This document shows, piece after piece, positions 19,349-27,846 of a stretch of DNA of 64,000 bases. The stretch's first letter is position 1; each line of letters begins with the position of its first letter. A model generated the notes under the pieces. That model was given only the letters and a program-made list of their open reading frames with translations. It made no database searches and had not been told where the DNA came from. The stretch is from PCC-7336 sp039817825 (GTDB lineage: Bacteria > Cyanobacteriota > Cyanobacteriia > Thermostichales > PCC-7336): the NCBI GenBank assembly GCA_039817825.1, contig JBCBVA010000005.1, positions 3,278-67,277 on the forward strand, read 5' to 3'. The position numbers and the translations under genes are program-made.

Positions 19349-19365
19349 GTCGGCAGACTGCCGAC
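19349..19365. promoter_or_regulatory. Perfect 17-base palindrome, possible operator
   Basis: GTCGGCAG and CTGCCGAC flank a single central A. It lies 64 bases upstream of the DUF4864 start. No regulator can be assigned. Confidence 0.4.
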
Positions 19366-19438
19366 TCGTATATCTCACTGCGTTTCGACCACATGAATAG
19401 TCGTAATAGCAGTGGAGTTCGGGGTTCCAGAATCTGCA

Positions 19439-19482
19439 TGCTGAAGGAGGCTTCAGCAGTTGCACAATTCGTTGCACAATTC
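19439..19482 (+). promoter_or_regulatory. Hairpin followed by 12-base direct repeats
   Basis: TGCTGAAG and CTTCAGCA pair around GAGG, directly followed by two exact copies of GTTGCACAATTC. The block lies about 130 bases before the small-ORF unit. It may bind a regulator; function is unknown. Confidence 0.4.
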
Positions 19483-19627
19483 TTTGATACCATCCCCAAT
19501 TTCCGAGCCTGTGGGGACAAAGGCCACCGCTTTTAAAAAATGGTGCTAGAGTATGCACAGTACAGAGCTTCTGGCTTTCGAGCCGTGGCCGCTAGTAATA
19601 CCAAATAGGGAATAGGAGGTGATGCCC

Positions 19628-19705
19628 ATGGATAGTAGTAGTAAACAATTTTTGGGTCATCTGTCTGCAGATAGTCGGCTGTGCGCCGGGGCTGTTCTCG
19701 CCTAG
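19628..19705 (+). CDS. Micro-ORF A with perfect Shine-Dalgarno
   Basis: This ORF encodes 25 residues, starting MDSSSKQFLG. It is preceded at 19614-19623 by AGGAGGTGAT, a ten-base perfect complement to the usual 3' end of bacterial 16S rRNA. That strength is rare and argues for real translation. I recognise no family. A second short ORF overlaps it in another frame, and an intrinsic terminator follows at 19782-19833. It could be a leader peptide, an independent micro-protein, or the first half of a small gene broken by a frameshift. Confidence 0.45.
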   Translation: MDSSSKQFLGHLSADSRLCAGAVLA

Positions 19706-19797
19706 AACGCTTGATGGGACAACCTTTTGAGCTGAAGCTGGGTTCCTCCGGCAGTCAGACGCAGAAGATCATCCGACTAGACCGCTCCTTCGGTTAG
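19681..19797 (+). CDS. Micro-ORF B overlapping micro-ORF A
   Basis: This frame gives 38 residues from GTG at 19681 or 27 residues from ATG at 19714 (MGQPFELKLGSSGS...). It is shifted by -1 relative to ORF A and overlaps it by 25 bases from the GTG. The ATG start has no ribosome site of its own and lies 8 bases after ORF A's stop, so coupled translation or frameshifting is possible. The end of the ORF runs into the left arm of the terminator. Coding status is uncertain; an A-B fusion of about 57 residues broken by an indel is an equal alternative. Confidence 0.35.
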   Translation: MRRGCSRLERLMGQPFELKLGSSGSQTQKIIRLDRSFG

Positions 19798-19833
19798 TGT
19801 CACCGGGCACTGCTGAGGGAGCGGATAGTTTTT
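19782..19833 (+). terminator. Intrinsic terminator of the micro-ORF unit
   Basis: The left arm (19782-19800, starting CCGCTCC) pairs over about 18 positions with the right arm ending GGAGCGG at 19824, using a few G-U pairs and one bulge. ATAGTTTTT follows. This defines the 3' end of a short transcript. Confidence 0.75.
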
Positions 19834-20340
19834 AGAGGACTTGGTTGACGATTTTTACCCGAGGAACGCGATCGTTTGACGATGTTTGCGATCGCTAAGA
19901 TTTCAGATTTTTGTAGTGGATTTTATAGTTTAGTGTCGATACTGTTACAAAGCCGACCGGTAATCGTCTGACGTAAGTTTGTCTTCTTTTAAGCAAGAAA
20001 TAGAAATTCCTGGCACCGAACCATCACCAGGTTCCCATCTCAGAGAAACTGCGACGTCTTCCAGGAAACCTCTTTTTCGACTGCGTCAAACGACTCAACA
20101 TGTGAGAACGACGAGAGGATGCCGGTCTTTGCGAAACTAGAGCTTGCGGCGATTGAGGATGGAGAAATCGCTAACCATTCATTCCGATCGAGCAAGGCTT
20201 TGAACTGTATCCAGACTCCAGACCTTGCAGAAGATGCGATCGTTAATGACAATCGTGACATCCGTTAGTTAATTGGCTGCTGGGCGATGGTAGTGCCCAG
20301 AGAGAGTCCCGCGGCATGCCCCCAAACAAAAGCCTTCACC
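19834..20340. other. Intergenic gap before psbI, contains repeat copy
   Basis: No supported gene. A 49-codon frame at 20119-20268 (+) exists, but it runs across a copy of the dispersed repeat and is probably not coding. The AT-rich stretch near 19900-19970 has promoter-like composition but no clear downstream gene on the plus strand. Confidence 0.5.
20192..20235 (-). repeat. Dispersed ~50-base repeat, copy 2
   Basis: Read on the minus strand it matches the GGTCTGGAG core, the ACAG/CAAAG part and the CCTTG end of the copies at 6665, 26217 and 61984. It is the most diverged of the four. Confidence 0.6.
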
Positions 20341-20371
20341 AAGCAAAAGCCAGCCTCCCAGGAGGCTGGCT
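20341..20371 (-). terminator. Terminator downstream of psbI
   Basis: A perfect 11-base inverted repeat (20348-20358 with 20361-20371, AGCCAGCCTCC) is followed on the minus strand by TTTTGCTT. It lies about 70 bases beyond the psbI stop. Confidence 0.85.
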
Positions 20372-20439
20372 ACGTATTCGCTTCGAGATGCGTGAAGTCA
20401 TGCAGCACGAAAGCTTAATGACGACAGATACCGCCGGAA

Positions 20440-20556
20440 CTACTCAAGATCGCGGCGCTTAGGGTTACGCGCAGGGTCGCTATTGAGGAAGCCAAACACA
20501 AACAAACCGACGAAGAAGATAACAACCGCATAAACGACGATTTTCAATAGCAGCAT
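20440..20556 (-). CDS. psbI: Photosystem II reaction centre protein PsbI
   Basis: A 38-residue single-helix protein of the PSII core, placed beside D1 and chlorophyll Z. The start is the ATG giving MLLLKIVVYAVV; a longer frame upstream adds 25 residues that do not belong to PsbI. The helix and the C-terminal tail GFLNSDPARNPKRRDLE fit the near-invariant PsbI pattern. It is transcribed alone, with its own terminator. Confidence 0.96.
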   Translation of the reverse strand: MLLLKIVVYAVVIFFVGLFVFGFLNSDPARNPKRRDLE

Positions 20557-20761
20557 GATAAGTAAATCCGTAAACTGTATCGAATCAAGAAACGCAACCA
20601 GCAGACAGGGTAGAGATGCAACCCCAGCCAAGCGTTAAGCAAGATGAATTTACATAATGATATCGTGCTTTATCACCGAACGATGAGTGGAATTGAAATT
20701 CTCTCAGCCGCTGCAGCCAACCCACTCCTGTTGGGTCTTGCTCTATGTCACGAAGCCATCC

Positions 20762-21331
20762 CTAAGATTCGCTGTAAGGCACCACATCTCGGGGGTTGAA
20801 GCCGTGGGAAGAGAGCTCTTGGGTGCGCTGAATACCGTTTTCAACGCGATCGACGAACATGACGCCGTCCAAGTGATCGATCTCGTGTTGAATCACGCGA
20901 GCCAACAGGCCATCTGCCTTAATCCGTTTGGGACGACCGGTGACGTCTTTGAAGCTGACCGTAATTTTGGATGGGCGCTTGACATCTAAGAACACCGCGG
21001 GAATGCTCAGACATCCTTCTTCACCCAGCACACCATCATTTGAGTGATTCTTAATTTCGGGATTGATCAAAACCAGCGCTTCGGCGTCGGGCTTATCGGG
21101 GTCGCAGTCTACTACAATCAAGCGCTTGTTGATGCCCACTTGCGGTGCCGCCAGACCAATCCCATCAGCGCTATACATCGTTTGCAGCATCTGGCGGGCA
21201 AGCTCGCGAATGCTATCGTCCACCTTGGCCACCCGCTTAGCTGGCTGGCGCAACACGCGATCGCCAAGCTTGTGAATGTCAAACGGAGGACGCTTGAGCT
21301 TGGTCTTGGGAACAGCTACTGATGTCGGCAT
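20762..21331 (-). CDS. def: Peptide deformylase
   Basis: The enzyme removes the N-formyl group from nascent proteins in the cytosol. The 189-residue product has all three metal-site motifs: GIGLAAPQVG (57-66), EEGCLSIP (104-111, metal-binding Cys) and HEIDH (149-153). The N-terminal 20 residues are a short basic extension common in cyanobacterial forms. The upstream region carries a 17-base tandem repeat at 21382-21415. Confidence 0.95.
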   Translation of the reverse strand: MPTSVAVPKTKLKRPPFDIHKLGDRVLRQPAKRVAKVDDSIRELARQMLQTMYSADGIGLAAPQVGINKRLIVVDCDPDKPDAEALVLINPEIKNHSNDGVLGEEGCLSIPAVFLDVKRPSKITVSFKDVTGRPKRIKADGLLARVIQHEIDHLDGVMFVDRVENGIQRTQELSSHGFNPRDVVPYSES

Positions 21332-21381
21332 TTGACTTAGCTATGGGTTAATTGACGGCGATGGTTTGATTGATGGGACGT

Positions 21382-21425
21382 GCAAGCTAATGACACAGGC
21401 AAGCTAATGACACAGGCAAGTTAAC
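21382..21425. repeat. 17-base tandem repeat upstream of def
   Basis: Two identical 17-base units (GCAAGCTAATGACACAG; 21382-21398, 21399-21415) are followed by a partial third. They lie about 50 bases before the def start, in its likely promoter. Confidence 0.85.
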
Positions 21426-21479
21426 GATGCTTGCGTTTTATTATCTACATCCTAACGAACTTTAGACATTAAGTCGAAG

Positions 21480-22352
21480 TCACTTCGAATTTGAGCTGGG
21501 TTTGAATAGAGAAATGCCGGCTGCTGCAATGGCGATCGCCACCACCGCAATCGTCGCGTTCAGGGTCAGCGCCTCTTTTAAGAGTAGAAAGGCTAATACT
21601 GCCGCCACCATGGGTTCCAAACTCATCAACACTCCGAACACTGTCATGGGCATCGTGCGTAGAGCTTCCAGTTCTAGCGAATAGGTGGCCACGGAGGACA
21701 GCATCGCTACTCCAAATCCCTGCAGCACGAGATGGGGTTCGAGCAGGGCTGTTCCTGCAGTGGCGATTCCTATTGGTAAAAGGGCGAACGAAGCAACGGT
21801 CATGGCAACGGCCAATCCCTGACCTCCAGATGCAACTTTCCCGGTACAGGCCGACAAGATGATGTAGAGCCCCCACATGACCCCCGCCAGCAGGGCAAAT
21901 CCCAACCCTACAGAGTCGAGCTCGTTAGACTGCCCCCAAGGAGACAGCAGGAGGATGCCTAGTCCGGCTAGTGCAACCCACACAAAATCGAGTCGTTTGC
22001 GGGATTTAAGCACGGATATTCCTAGAGGGCCGAGGAATTCGATCGCTACAGCAATGCCAATGGGAATGCGGGCAATGGCAGCATAAAAGAACAGATTCAT
22101 AGCGGCCAAGTTGAGACCGAACAGCCCCATGACGCCAAACTGATGGCGCGAATAGGAATGCAGGGGCGGTCGCCATATAAACAGGAGTACCAAGGTCGCC
22201 AGTCCCACTCGTAAGAACGTCGCGCCTGCTGGCCCCAATTCATCGAAGAGAGTTTTGGCGATCGCCGAACCCAGTTGCGTCGAAGCGATCGACAGCAAAA
22301 CTAAGGCAGTTGGAGGCAGCGATCGCTGAGGGAGCCAGTTTCGCGTGGTCAT
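21480..22352 (-). CDS. EamA/DMT-family inner membrane transporter
   Basis: The 290-residue product has ten hydrophobic segments in two repeats of five, the EamA architecture. It resembles the RhtA group, which exports amino acids such as threonine and homoserine: the second half carries ALRTMPMTVFGVLMSLEPM-like sequence near 215-235, typical of that group. The substrate is an inference. It starts at MTTRNWLPQRS with the basic N-terminus on the cytoplasmic side. Confidence 0.85.
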   Translation of the reverse strand: MTTRNWLPQRSLPPTALVLLSIASTQLGSAIAKTLFDELGPAGATFLRVGLATLVLLFIWRPPLHSYSRHQFGVMGLFGLNLAAMNLFFYAAIARIPIGIAVAIEFLGPLGISVLKSRKRLDFVWVALAGLGILLLSPWGQSNELDSVGLGFALLAGVMWGLYIILSACTGKVASGGQGLAVAMTVASFALLPIGIATAGTALLEPHLVLQGFGVAMLSSVATYSLELEALRTMPMTVFGVLMSLEPMVAAVLAFLLLKEALTLNATIAVVAIAIAAAGISLFKPSSNSK

Positions 22353-22603
22353 GGCATGGCTCCGAACAACCTAACGACGGGCACTGGCAATCGTAACAGC
22401 CATCACTCTCTGTCATGTAAAGGTTTCGCTACCGAACAGCAGGCTTCTGTAAATTCAACTCATCCTGGCAATCAATCTTGATTTGGAACAGCGATCGGCT
22501 CATGCGTCGATGCGTCGTATGTATCAACGCTAAATGTATCCGCACTAAATGACCGCCTCCGAAATACTCAGAACGGACAGTCTGCGGGGTCAGAAATGGC
22601 ATC

Positions 22604-25084
22604 ATGAGATCGGTGGTTATCTCCGACCAACAGTTTTTATCAGCCCACTCCCCACAACCTGTCTTGATTACGTCACTCGATCGCCCCAGTTCCAGCTCCC
22701 CCAATACAGCCGTTCCCGACATTCGCGCTGAAGCCCTTGAATTGCTTGAGTGGGCTCGGCTGTGCGAGCACTTGGCCACATTTGCCGCCACGATTTTGGG
22801 CAATCGGGCCTGTCGTCAGCTGTCCCCCTGGAGGACTCAACGGGACAGCGAAACCTTGCTGGCACAAACGCAAGAAGTTCTGGATCTGGACGAAAAGCTG
22901 CCCAGCGGAATCCCCATGCAGGGAGTCTACGAGCTGGAGGCATATTTGCAGCGGGCAGAGCGGGGCGGAATACTGTACGGGCACGACTTGCTGGAGGTGG
23001 CAAGTACGCTGGCGGGTGCGCGGCGGGTGCGGCGAGTGTTGGATCACGATGACGAAGTGCCGCTGTTACAGGACGCGGTCTCCAGCATTCGCACCTATCC
23101 CGACCTAGAAAAGTCCATTAATCACTGCATCGACGATCGCGGCGAAGTGACCGAGCGGGCCAGCGAAAAGTTGAGTCGGCTGCGCAGTCAAAGCCGCACC
23201 ATCCGCAGTCGAGTGCGGGAGAAACTGCAGAATATTTTGTCGGTGAAAAGTGCAGCCGTACAAGAAATGGTAGTGACCGAGCGAGATAGTCGGTTTGTAA
23301 TTCCGGTGAAAGCCACCCATCGAGAAGCCATTAAGGGACTGATTCACGACACGTCTGCTAGCGGAGCCACGCTGTTTGTGGAGCCCAATAGCGTTGTTGG
23401 AGATAACAACAAGCTGCGGGAGCTGCAGGCGCAGGCTAAGCGAGAAGAAGAGCGCATTCGGCGGGAGCTGAGCGAACAAGTCGGGGTAGTGGCCGATGAC
23501 CTGCGGCATCTACAGGACATTTTGACGTTAATCGATACGGCGATCGCACGGGCTCGATACAGTGCTTGGATGGAGGCCAGTCCCCCTAAGTTTGGCAGTC
23601 AGTTATCTCTCAGACAGGTCAGACACCCCCTACTGTTATGGCAGTCGCAGCGGGACACCGACGAGCCGTTTGACGTGGTGCCGATTGATTTGGCGATCGC
23701 CTCCGAAAAGCGCGCCGTGGTGATTACCGGCCCCAACACGGGCGGCAAGACGGTCACGCTCAAAACCTTGGGGCTCATGGTGCTGATGGCCAAAGCTGGG
23801 CTCTTTTTGCCCGTGCAAGAACCAGTGCAGATCCCTTGGTTTGATGGGGTGTTTGCCGACATTGGCGACGAGCAATCCTTGCAACAAAGTTTGTCCACAT
23901 TCTCGGGACACATCCGCCGTATCGGTCGCATTCTGGCCACTCTGAATCGCGATGCCCTAGTGCTACTAGATGAAGCCGGAGCCGGTACCGACCCGAATGA
24001 AGGGGCTGCCTTAGCCGCTTCGCTGCTGGAACATCTAGCCGCAAAGGCTCGCTTGACAGTGGCCAGCACCCACTACGGCGATTTGAAAGCACTGAAATAT
24101 CAGAACCCAGCGTTTGAAAACGCGTCTGTAGAGTTCGATTCCGAGACTCTAGCACCGACCTACCGCCTGCTGTGGGGAATTCCGGGGCGATCGCACGCCC
24201 TGTCCATTGCTAGTCGATTGGGCTTGGATGAGATGGTTATCGGAGATGCGAAAGAACGATTGGGAGACGACAGCTATCAGGTGGATACGGCGATCGCTGG
24301 GTTGGAAGAACAGCGGGCGGAGCAGGAAGAGAAGCTGAACGAACTGCATCAACTGCAACGACAACTGGAACAGTTGCAGCACCAGATGGAGACTCGCGCC
24401 AAAGAGATCGCAGCCCGCGAGGCAGCGCTAGAGACGGAGAAAAAGACGGAGATCGAGCACGCCATTAACTCAGCCAAGGGGGAAGTTGCCTCAGTAGTGC
24501 GACGGCTGCAGAAGGGAGGGGTAACCGGGAAAGACACCCACAAGGCGACTCAGGATTTGAAGCGCATTGCCAAGCAGACGACAAAGGCCGAACCAGCTCC
24601 TGTTGTGACCGAGTTTTATCCGAAAGTGGGCGATCGTGTGCGGTTGCGGGGGCTAAACCAAACCGGCGAAATTCTGTCGGCAGATGGAACCGAATTCACG
24701 GTGCGTAGCGGCATCTTGAAATTCAATGTGGAGCTGGCGCAGCTAGAACCACTGGACGAAGTACAGGAGAAAAAACGGCAGCGACCCAAAGCCCCGCCCA
24801 AGCCAGTGGTGCATCAAATGCCCGAAAAGGGGGTAGAGGTGCGCACCAGCAAGAACACGGTGGATATTCGCGGCCAACGAGTGGCGGATGCCGAGCTGAT
24901 GTTGGATGACTGGATTGCCAGTGCTCTGCCCGGTCCAGTGTGGATTATTCACGGGCATGGCACCGGAAAGTTACGTCAGGGGGTGCATCAATTCCTCAAG
25001 CGTCATCCCCGCGTTGCGAAGTTCGATGCTGCTGAGGCAAACGATGGTGGCACGGGTTGTACGGTGGCTCGATTAAAGGGGTAG
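22604..25084 (+). CDS. mutS2: Endonuclease MutS2
   Basis: MutS2 is a MutS-like ATPase with a C-terminal Smr nuclease domain, implicated in suppression of recombination and in ribosome rescue. The 826-residue product contains the core lever and clamp regions, the Walker A GPNTGGKT near residue 375, Walker B LVLLDEAGAGTDP near 450, STHYGDLK, a long coiled coil (about 560-640) and the Smr domain from about 750 (VDIRGQRVADAE, then IIHGHGTGKLR). The first 35-40 residues do not look like the family; there is no good later start, so the N-terminus is uncertain. Confidence 0.94.
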   Translation: MRSVVISDQQFLSAHSPQPVLITSLDRPSSSSPNTAVPDIRAEALELLEWARLCEHLATFAATILGNRACRQLSPWRTQRDSETLLAQTQEVLDLDEKLPSGIPMQGVYELEAYLQRAERGGILYGHDLLEVASTLAGARRVRRVLDHDDEVPLLQDAVSSIRTYPDLEKSINHCIDDRGEVTERASEKLSRLRSQSRTIRSRVREKLQNILSVKSAAVQEMVVTERDSRFVIPVKATHREAIKGLIHDTSASGATLFVEPNSVVGDNNKLRELQAQAKREEERIRRELSEQVGVVADDLRHLQDILTLIDTAIARARYSAWMEASPPKFGSQLSLRQVRHPLLLWQSQRDTDEPFDVVPIDLAIASEKRAVVITGPNTGGKTVTLKTLGLMVLMAKAGLFLPVQEPVQIPWFDGVFADIGDEQSLQQSLSTFSGHIRRIGRILATLNRDALVLLDEAGAGTDPNEGAALAASLLEHLAAKARLTVASTHYGDLKALKYQNPAFENASVEFDSETLAPTYRLLWGIPGRSHALSIASRLGLDEMVIGDAKERLGDDSYQVDTAIAGLEEQRAEQEEKLNELHQLQRQLEQLQHQMETRAKEIAAREAALETEKKTEIEHAINSAKGEVASVVRRLQKGGVTGKDTHKATQDLKRIAKQTTKAEPAPVVTEFYPKVGDRVRLRGLNQTGEILSADGTEFTVRSGILKFNVELAQLEPLDEVQEKKRQRPKAPPKPVVHQMPEKGVEVRTSKNTVDIRGQRVADAELMLDDWIASALPGPVWIIHGHGTGKLRQGVHQFLKRHPRVAKFDAAEANDGGTGCTVARLKG

Positions 25085-25116
25085 GCTTTCCGCAACGTCA
25101 TGTCTAGCCCGCCCGC

Positions 25117-25716
25117 ATGTTCAATCCGATTTCACACCGCCCCTCTTCTCAGAAGCTCAGGCGCAAGCTCGGTCTTCTCGCAATGCTACTGGGGGTCGCT
25201 GGTGCGGCGATCGCGTGGGAGGCTACTGCTCAGACTCAGCGGCAACCAACTCTGGAGCAGCTACCGCCAGGGATCTATCAAGTGTGCGAGCCCAGCGAAC
25301 CTCACCCCAGCGGGTTACAGCTCGGGCAATGCTTTCGCTTCGAAAAAATGGGCGATCGCGAGGTAATGGGGGTTTGGTTTACCGCCCACAGTGACGGGTC
25401 GATTTGCGTGGGAGGAACGATGGAGAACAATCAAGTCTCCGGACAGGCCGTCAGCTTCTTGTATGACTGGGATGTACCTCCAACCGAAGCTGATTTGCAG
25501 GGAGGATATGGAGGAGCAGACGGATATTTTCTCGCTCAATCCCCCAGGATTTTGGAAGTCAACGAACCCGAGAGTGATTTTCTCGGCTACAGCGCAACGG
25601 TGCTTTATCGTGAAGCGGCTCTCGATACTGACGAACTGGTATTCACTGACCTCAAACCCGAGTTTGCGATCGATAGCTGTCTGCAAGCGCTAGTGGAACT
25701 GAAACGAGGGGGCTAG
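25117..25716 (+). CDS. Secreted hypothetical protein
   Basis: The 199-residue product starts with a basic segment and a hydrophobic helix (LAMLLGVAGAAIAW) ending in an ATAQ cleavage-like site. The mature domain is acidic, with four cysteines (in QVCEP, GQCFR, SICVG, DSCLQ) that could form two disulfides. I recognise no family. It follows mutS2 by 32 bases and may be co-transcribed with it. It converges on another small secreted protein of similar composition. Confidence 0.65.
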   Translation: MFNPISHRPSSQKLRRKLGLLAMLLGVAGAAIAWEATAQTQRQPTLEQLPPGIYQVCEPSEPHPSGLQLGQCFRFEKMGDREVMGVWFTAHSDGSICVGGTMENNQVSGQAVSFLYDWDVPPTEADLQGGYGGADGYFLAQSPRILEVNEPESDFLGYSATVLYREAALDTDELVFTDLKPEFAIDSCLQALVELKRGG

Positions 25717-25754
25717 TGAAATCCAACAGTTTTCTCCAGCTTGGGATTGAAACA

Positions 25755-26144
25755 TCACCAATAGATACAAATACGATCGCCGTTCTCAAAGTCATAAATA
25801 TCTGCTTCTTGGCCCCCTGGTCGGCACTGTCCGTAGAAATTGGACATCGGGTATTCGTCCAGAACTGTCGCTTGGTCGTCAATCACCTCAATGATCTCTG
25901 GAGCAGCAGAGCTGTAGCGAAACCGTCGATCCAGCACTTCAAACACAACCCACGTCACTCCCTGGTTGGTCCCGCTGCCCACAATTAGACAGGTATCCGT
26001 ACCCTCTCGCTTCTCGAACGAGTAATCGCAGGCCAACGATTGCGGGCCATTATCGTAGGCGATCGCTCCAGGTACGGAAACACAAGCGATCGCTGCACTG
26101 GCTAACAGGATCGGTAATGACGATAAGACATTTGTTGCTGACAT
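25755..26144 (-). CDS. Small secreted hypothetical protein
   Basis: I use the second ATG (MSATNVLSS). A signal segment (LLASAAIACVSVPGAIA) precedes an acidic mature domain of about 100 residues with four cysteines (SLACDY, DTCLIV, GQCRPG, RICIYW). Its composition and cysteine spacing recall the convergent neighbour at 25117-25716, for example in the shared hydrophobic and Cys-rich pattern, but I cannot show homology. The function is unknown. Confidence 0.6.
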   Translation of the reverse strand: MSATNVLSSLPILLASAAIACVSVPGAIAYDNGPQSLACDYSFEKREGTDTCLIVGSGTNQGVTWVVFEVLDRRFRYSSAAPEIIEVIDDQATVLDEYPMSNFYGQCRPGGQEADIYDFENGDRICIYW

Positions 26145-26216
26145 GACGTTGTCCAATTGGATCTATAGCTTTCGGCGATCGGCTATGGAGAGTTCTCCAG
26201 CCATGGTTCCTGGGAA

Positions 26217-26267
26217 ATCAAGGATTTGGGCTGTCTCCGCACTCCAGACCTTACAGCGGATTGCTAG
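26217..26267 (-). repeat. Dispersed ~50-base repeat, copy 3
   Basis: On the minus strand it reads AATCCGCTGTAAGGTCTGG and onward to CAAATCCTTGAT, nearly identical to copy 1 at 6665-6717. It lies between the secreted-protein start and the plsY stop. Confidence 0.75.
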
Positions 26268-26307
26268 AGCTGGCCGATCCGCCTAACAGCTCGCCAGCGG
26301 GCGTAAC

Positions 26308-26949
26308 TTAGCTTTCCTGCAACTTCTGGCCAATGCGGGGTTCTGTTCCTGCCATCAATCGTTGAATGTTGCTTCTATGGCGCACCACAACGTACAGACC
26401 ACCAACCGCCGCAAACACAATAAATTGCCACGGCTGAGCGAATATCGCCATCAAAATGGGAGCCACAACTGCCGCCAGAATCGAACTGATGGACACAATA
26501 CGCGATAAACCCAGGGTGCCCAGCCAAACACCCAAAACGGTTAAGCCCACCGGCCAAGCCATCGCCAGTAAAATTCCTAAACTAGTGGCCGCCGACTTTC
26601 CCCCTTTGAAATTCATCCACATCGACTTGCTGTGACCGACGATCGCCAGCAAAGCCGCCAGAATAATGCACCAGGGTAAGGACAAGTCCGGACGGGGAAA
26701 CACGAGCTGGTTCGCGATCGCTCCTGCAGCCCAAACAGCCGCTGCCCCTTTGAGTAAATCCACCACGAGAACAAAGAGCGCCGGCCCTTTGCCCAGGGTG
26801 CGCAGAGTATTGGTTGCTCCAGTCGAGCCCGATCCTTCAGTGCGCAGGTCAACACCGGCAATCGCGCGTCCCAGCCAATAGCCCGTAGGAATCGATCCCA
26901 GCAGATAGCCGACAACAGCCGATAAAACCAGAGCGATTGCGACAACCAT
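26308..26949 (-). CDS. plsY: Glycerol-3-phosphate acyltransferase PlsY
   Basis: PlsY transfers acyl groups from acyl-phosphate to glycerol-3-phosphate, the first step of phospholipid synthesis. The 213-residue product starts at MVVAIALVLS. Family motifs are present: GSIPTGYWLGR near residue 15, GSGSTGATNTLRTLGK near 37-52 and FKGGKSAATSLG near 112. About six hydrophobic segments. The longer frame upstream adds 17 residues before the first helix and is unlikely. Confidence 0.95.
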   Translation of the reverse strand: MVVAIALVLSAVVGYLLGSIPTGYWLGRAIAGVDLRTEGSGSTGATNTLRTLGKGPALFVLVVDLLKGAAAVWAAGAIANQLVFPRPDLSLPWCIILAALLAIVGHSKSMWMNFKGGKSAATSLGILLAMAWPVGLTVLGVWLGTLGLSRIVSISSILAAVVAPILMAIFAQPWQFIVFAAVGGLYVVVRHRSNIQRLMAGTEPRIGQKLQES

Positions 26950-27216
26950 CTTGACCCCATACCGAACACAGCCTTGATTGTAGGAAGGAATGGGACACAA
27001 CAGCGTTGAGCAATAAAGCAGACATGTCTAGTCAGATGTTCAGGCTCACTTCGATGCGCATCATCCCTTGGCAACAACGCTGCAGTCAGCCTGGGAAATC
27101 TCTCGATGATTCGTTCTACATTGGCAGAGCCCCAGCACAGCAGAGAGCTATCCATCCAAGGTACGCCGCGATCGCGTGGTAAATTTGTAACGGTTTTTTT
27201 CAGGAACTGAACAGCC

Positions 27217-27666
27217 GTGGAACGTACTTTTTTGATGATCAAGCCCGATGGCGTGCAGCGGAATTTGGTGGGCGCGATTATTCAGCGGCTTGAATCGAAG
27301 GGATTCCAGCTTGTGGGTCTCAAAATGATGGCAGTGAGCCGCGAGTTGGCAGAAGAGCACTACGGCGAGCACAAAGAACGTCCCTTCTTCGGCGGCTTGG
27401 TGGACTTCATCACCTCCGGCCCGGTTGTAGCCATGGTTTGGGAAGGCAAGGGTGTAGTCGCCTCCTCCCGCATGTTGGTGGGCAAAACCAATCCTCTAGA
27501 GTCCGACCCCGGCACCATTCGCGGCGACTACGGCATCGACATTGGCCGCAACATCATCCACGGTTCCGATGCTCCGGCCACCGCCGAGCGCGAGATTGCC
27601 CTGTGGTTCAAGCCGGAAGAGCTGACCACCTGGTCTCCCACCCTCAGCACCTGGATTTACGAATAA
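27217..27666 (+). CDS. ndk: Nucleoside diphosphate kinase
   Basis: The enzyme moves the gamma-phosphate between nucleoside triphosphates and diphosphates. The 149-residue product starts at GTG (VERTFLMIKPDGVQRN). The phospho-acceptor histidine lies in NIIHGSD near residue 115, and the nucleotide-binding RGDYGID precedes it. A rho-independent terminator follows 47 bases after the stop. Confidence 0.97.
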   Translation: MERTFLMIKPDGVQRNLVGAIIQRLESKGFQLVGLKMMAVSRELAEEHYGEHKERPFFGGLVDFITSGPVVAMVWEGKGVVASSRMLVGKTNPLESDPGTIRGDYGIDIGRNIIHGSDAPATAEREIALWFKPEELTTWSPTLSTWIYE

Positions 27667-27712
27667 CGTTGCACTGACCCCGAGCACTGCAGCTTGGGAA
27701 CAGCTTGATGGG

Positions 27713-27742
27713 GCGGCGGTTGCGCGAGCGATCGCCGCTTTT
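27713..27742 (+). terminator. Terminator after ndk
   Basis: An 11-base stem with two G-U pairs (27713-27723 with 27728-27738) encloses a 4-base loop and is followed by TTTT. The right arm contains a HIP1 octamer. Confidence 0.75.
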
Positions 27743-27846
27743 GTATACCAACCCACCTCATTCTGGGCGATCGCGGCAACGGAACACACCACCGGTGATC
27801 CAGCACAATTCTGTAGAATAAACACCCGTAGCAGATGGAACCGGTT

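Larger units (their letters stand above)
19286..19613. other. Palindrome- and repeat-rich intergenic region
   Basis: This 330-base divergent region holds three compact elements: a perfect palindrome GTCGGCAG-A-CTGCCGAC (19349-19365), an 8-base stem with 4-base loop (19439-19446 with 19451-19458) and, immediately after it, two direct 12-base repeats GTTGCACAATTC (19459-19470, 19471-19482). They are candidates for regulatory binding sites for the DUF4864 gene or the small-ORF unit. Confidence 0.55.

Noticed and set aside
19550..19833. 6S RNA, tmRNA, SRP RNA or RNase P RNA at the micro-ORF unit
   Set aside because: None of their characteristic sequences or folds are present; the perfect ribosome site points to translation.
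20119..20268. A 49-codon frame on the plus strand upstream of psbI
   Set aside because: It runs through a copy of the dispersed non-coding repeat and has no family resemblance or ribosome site.
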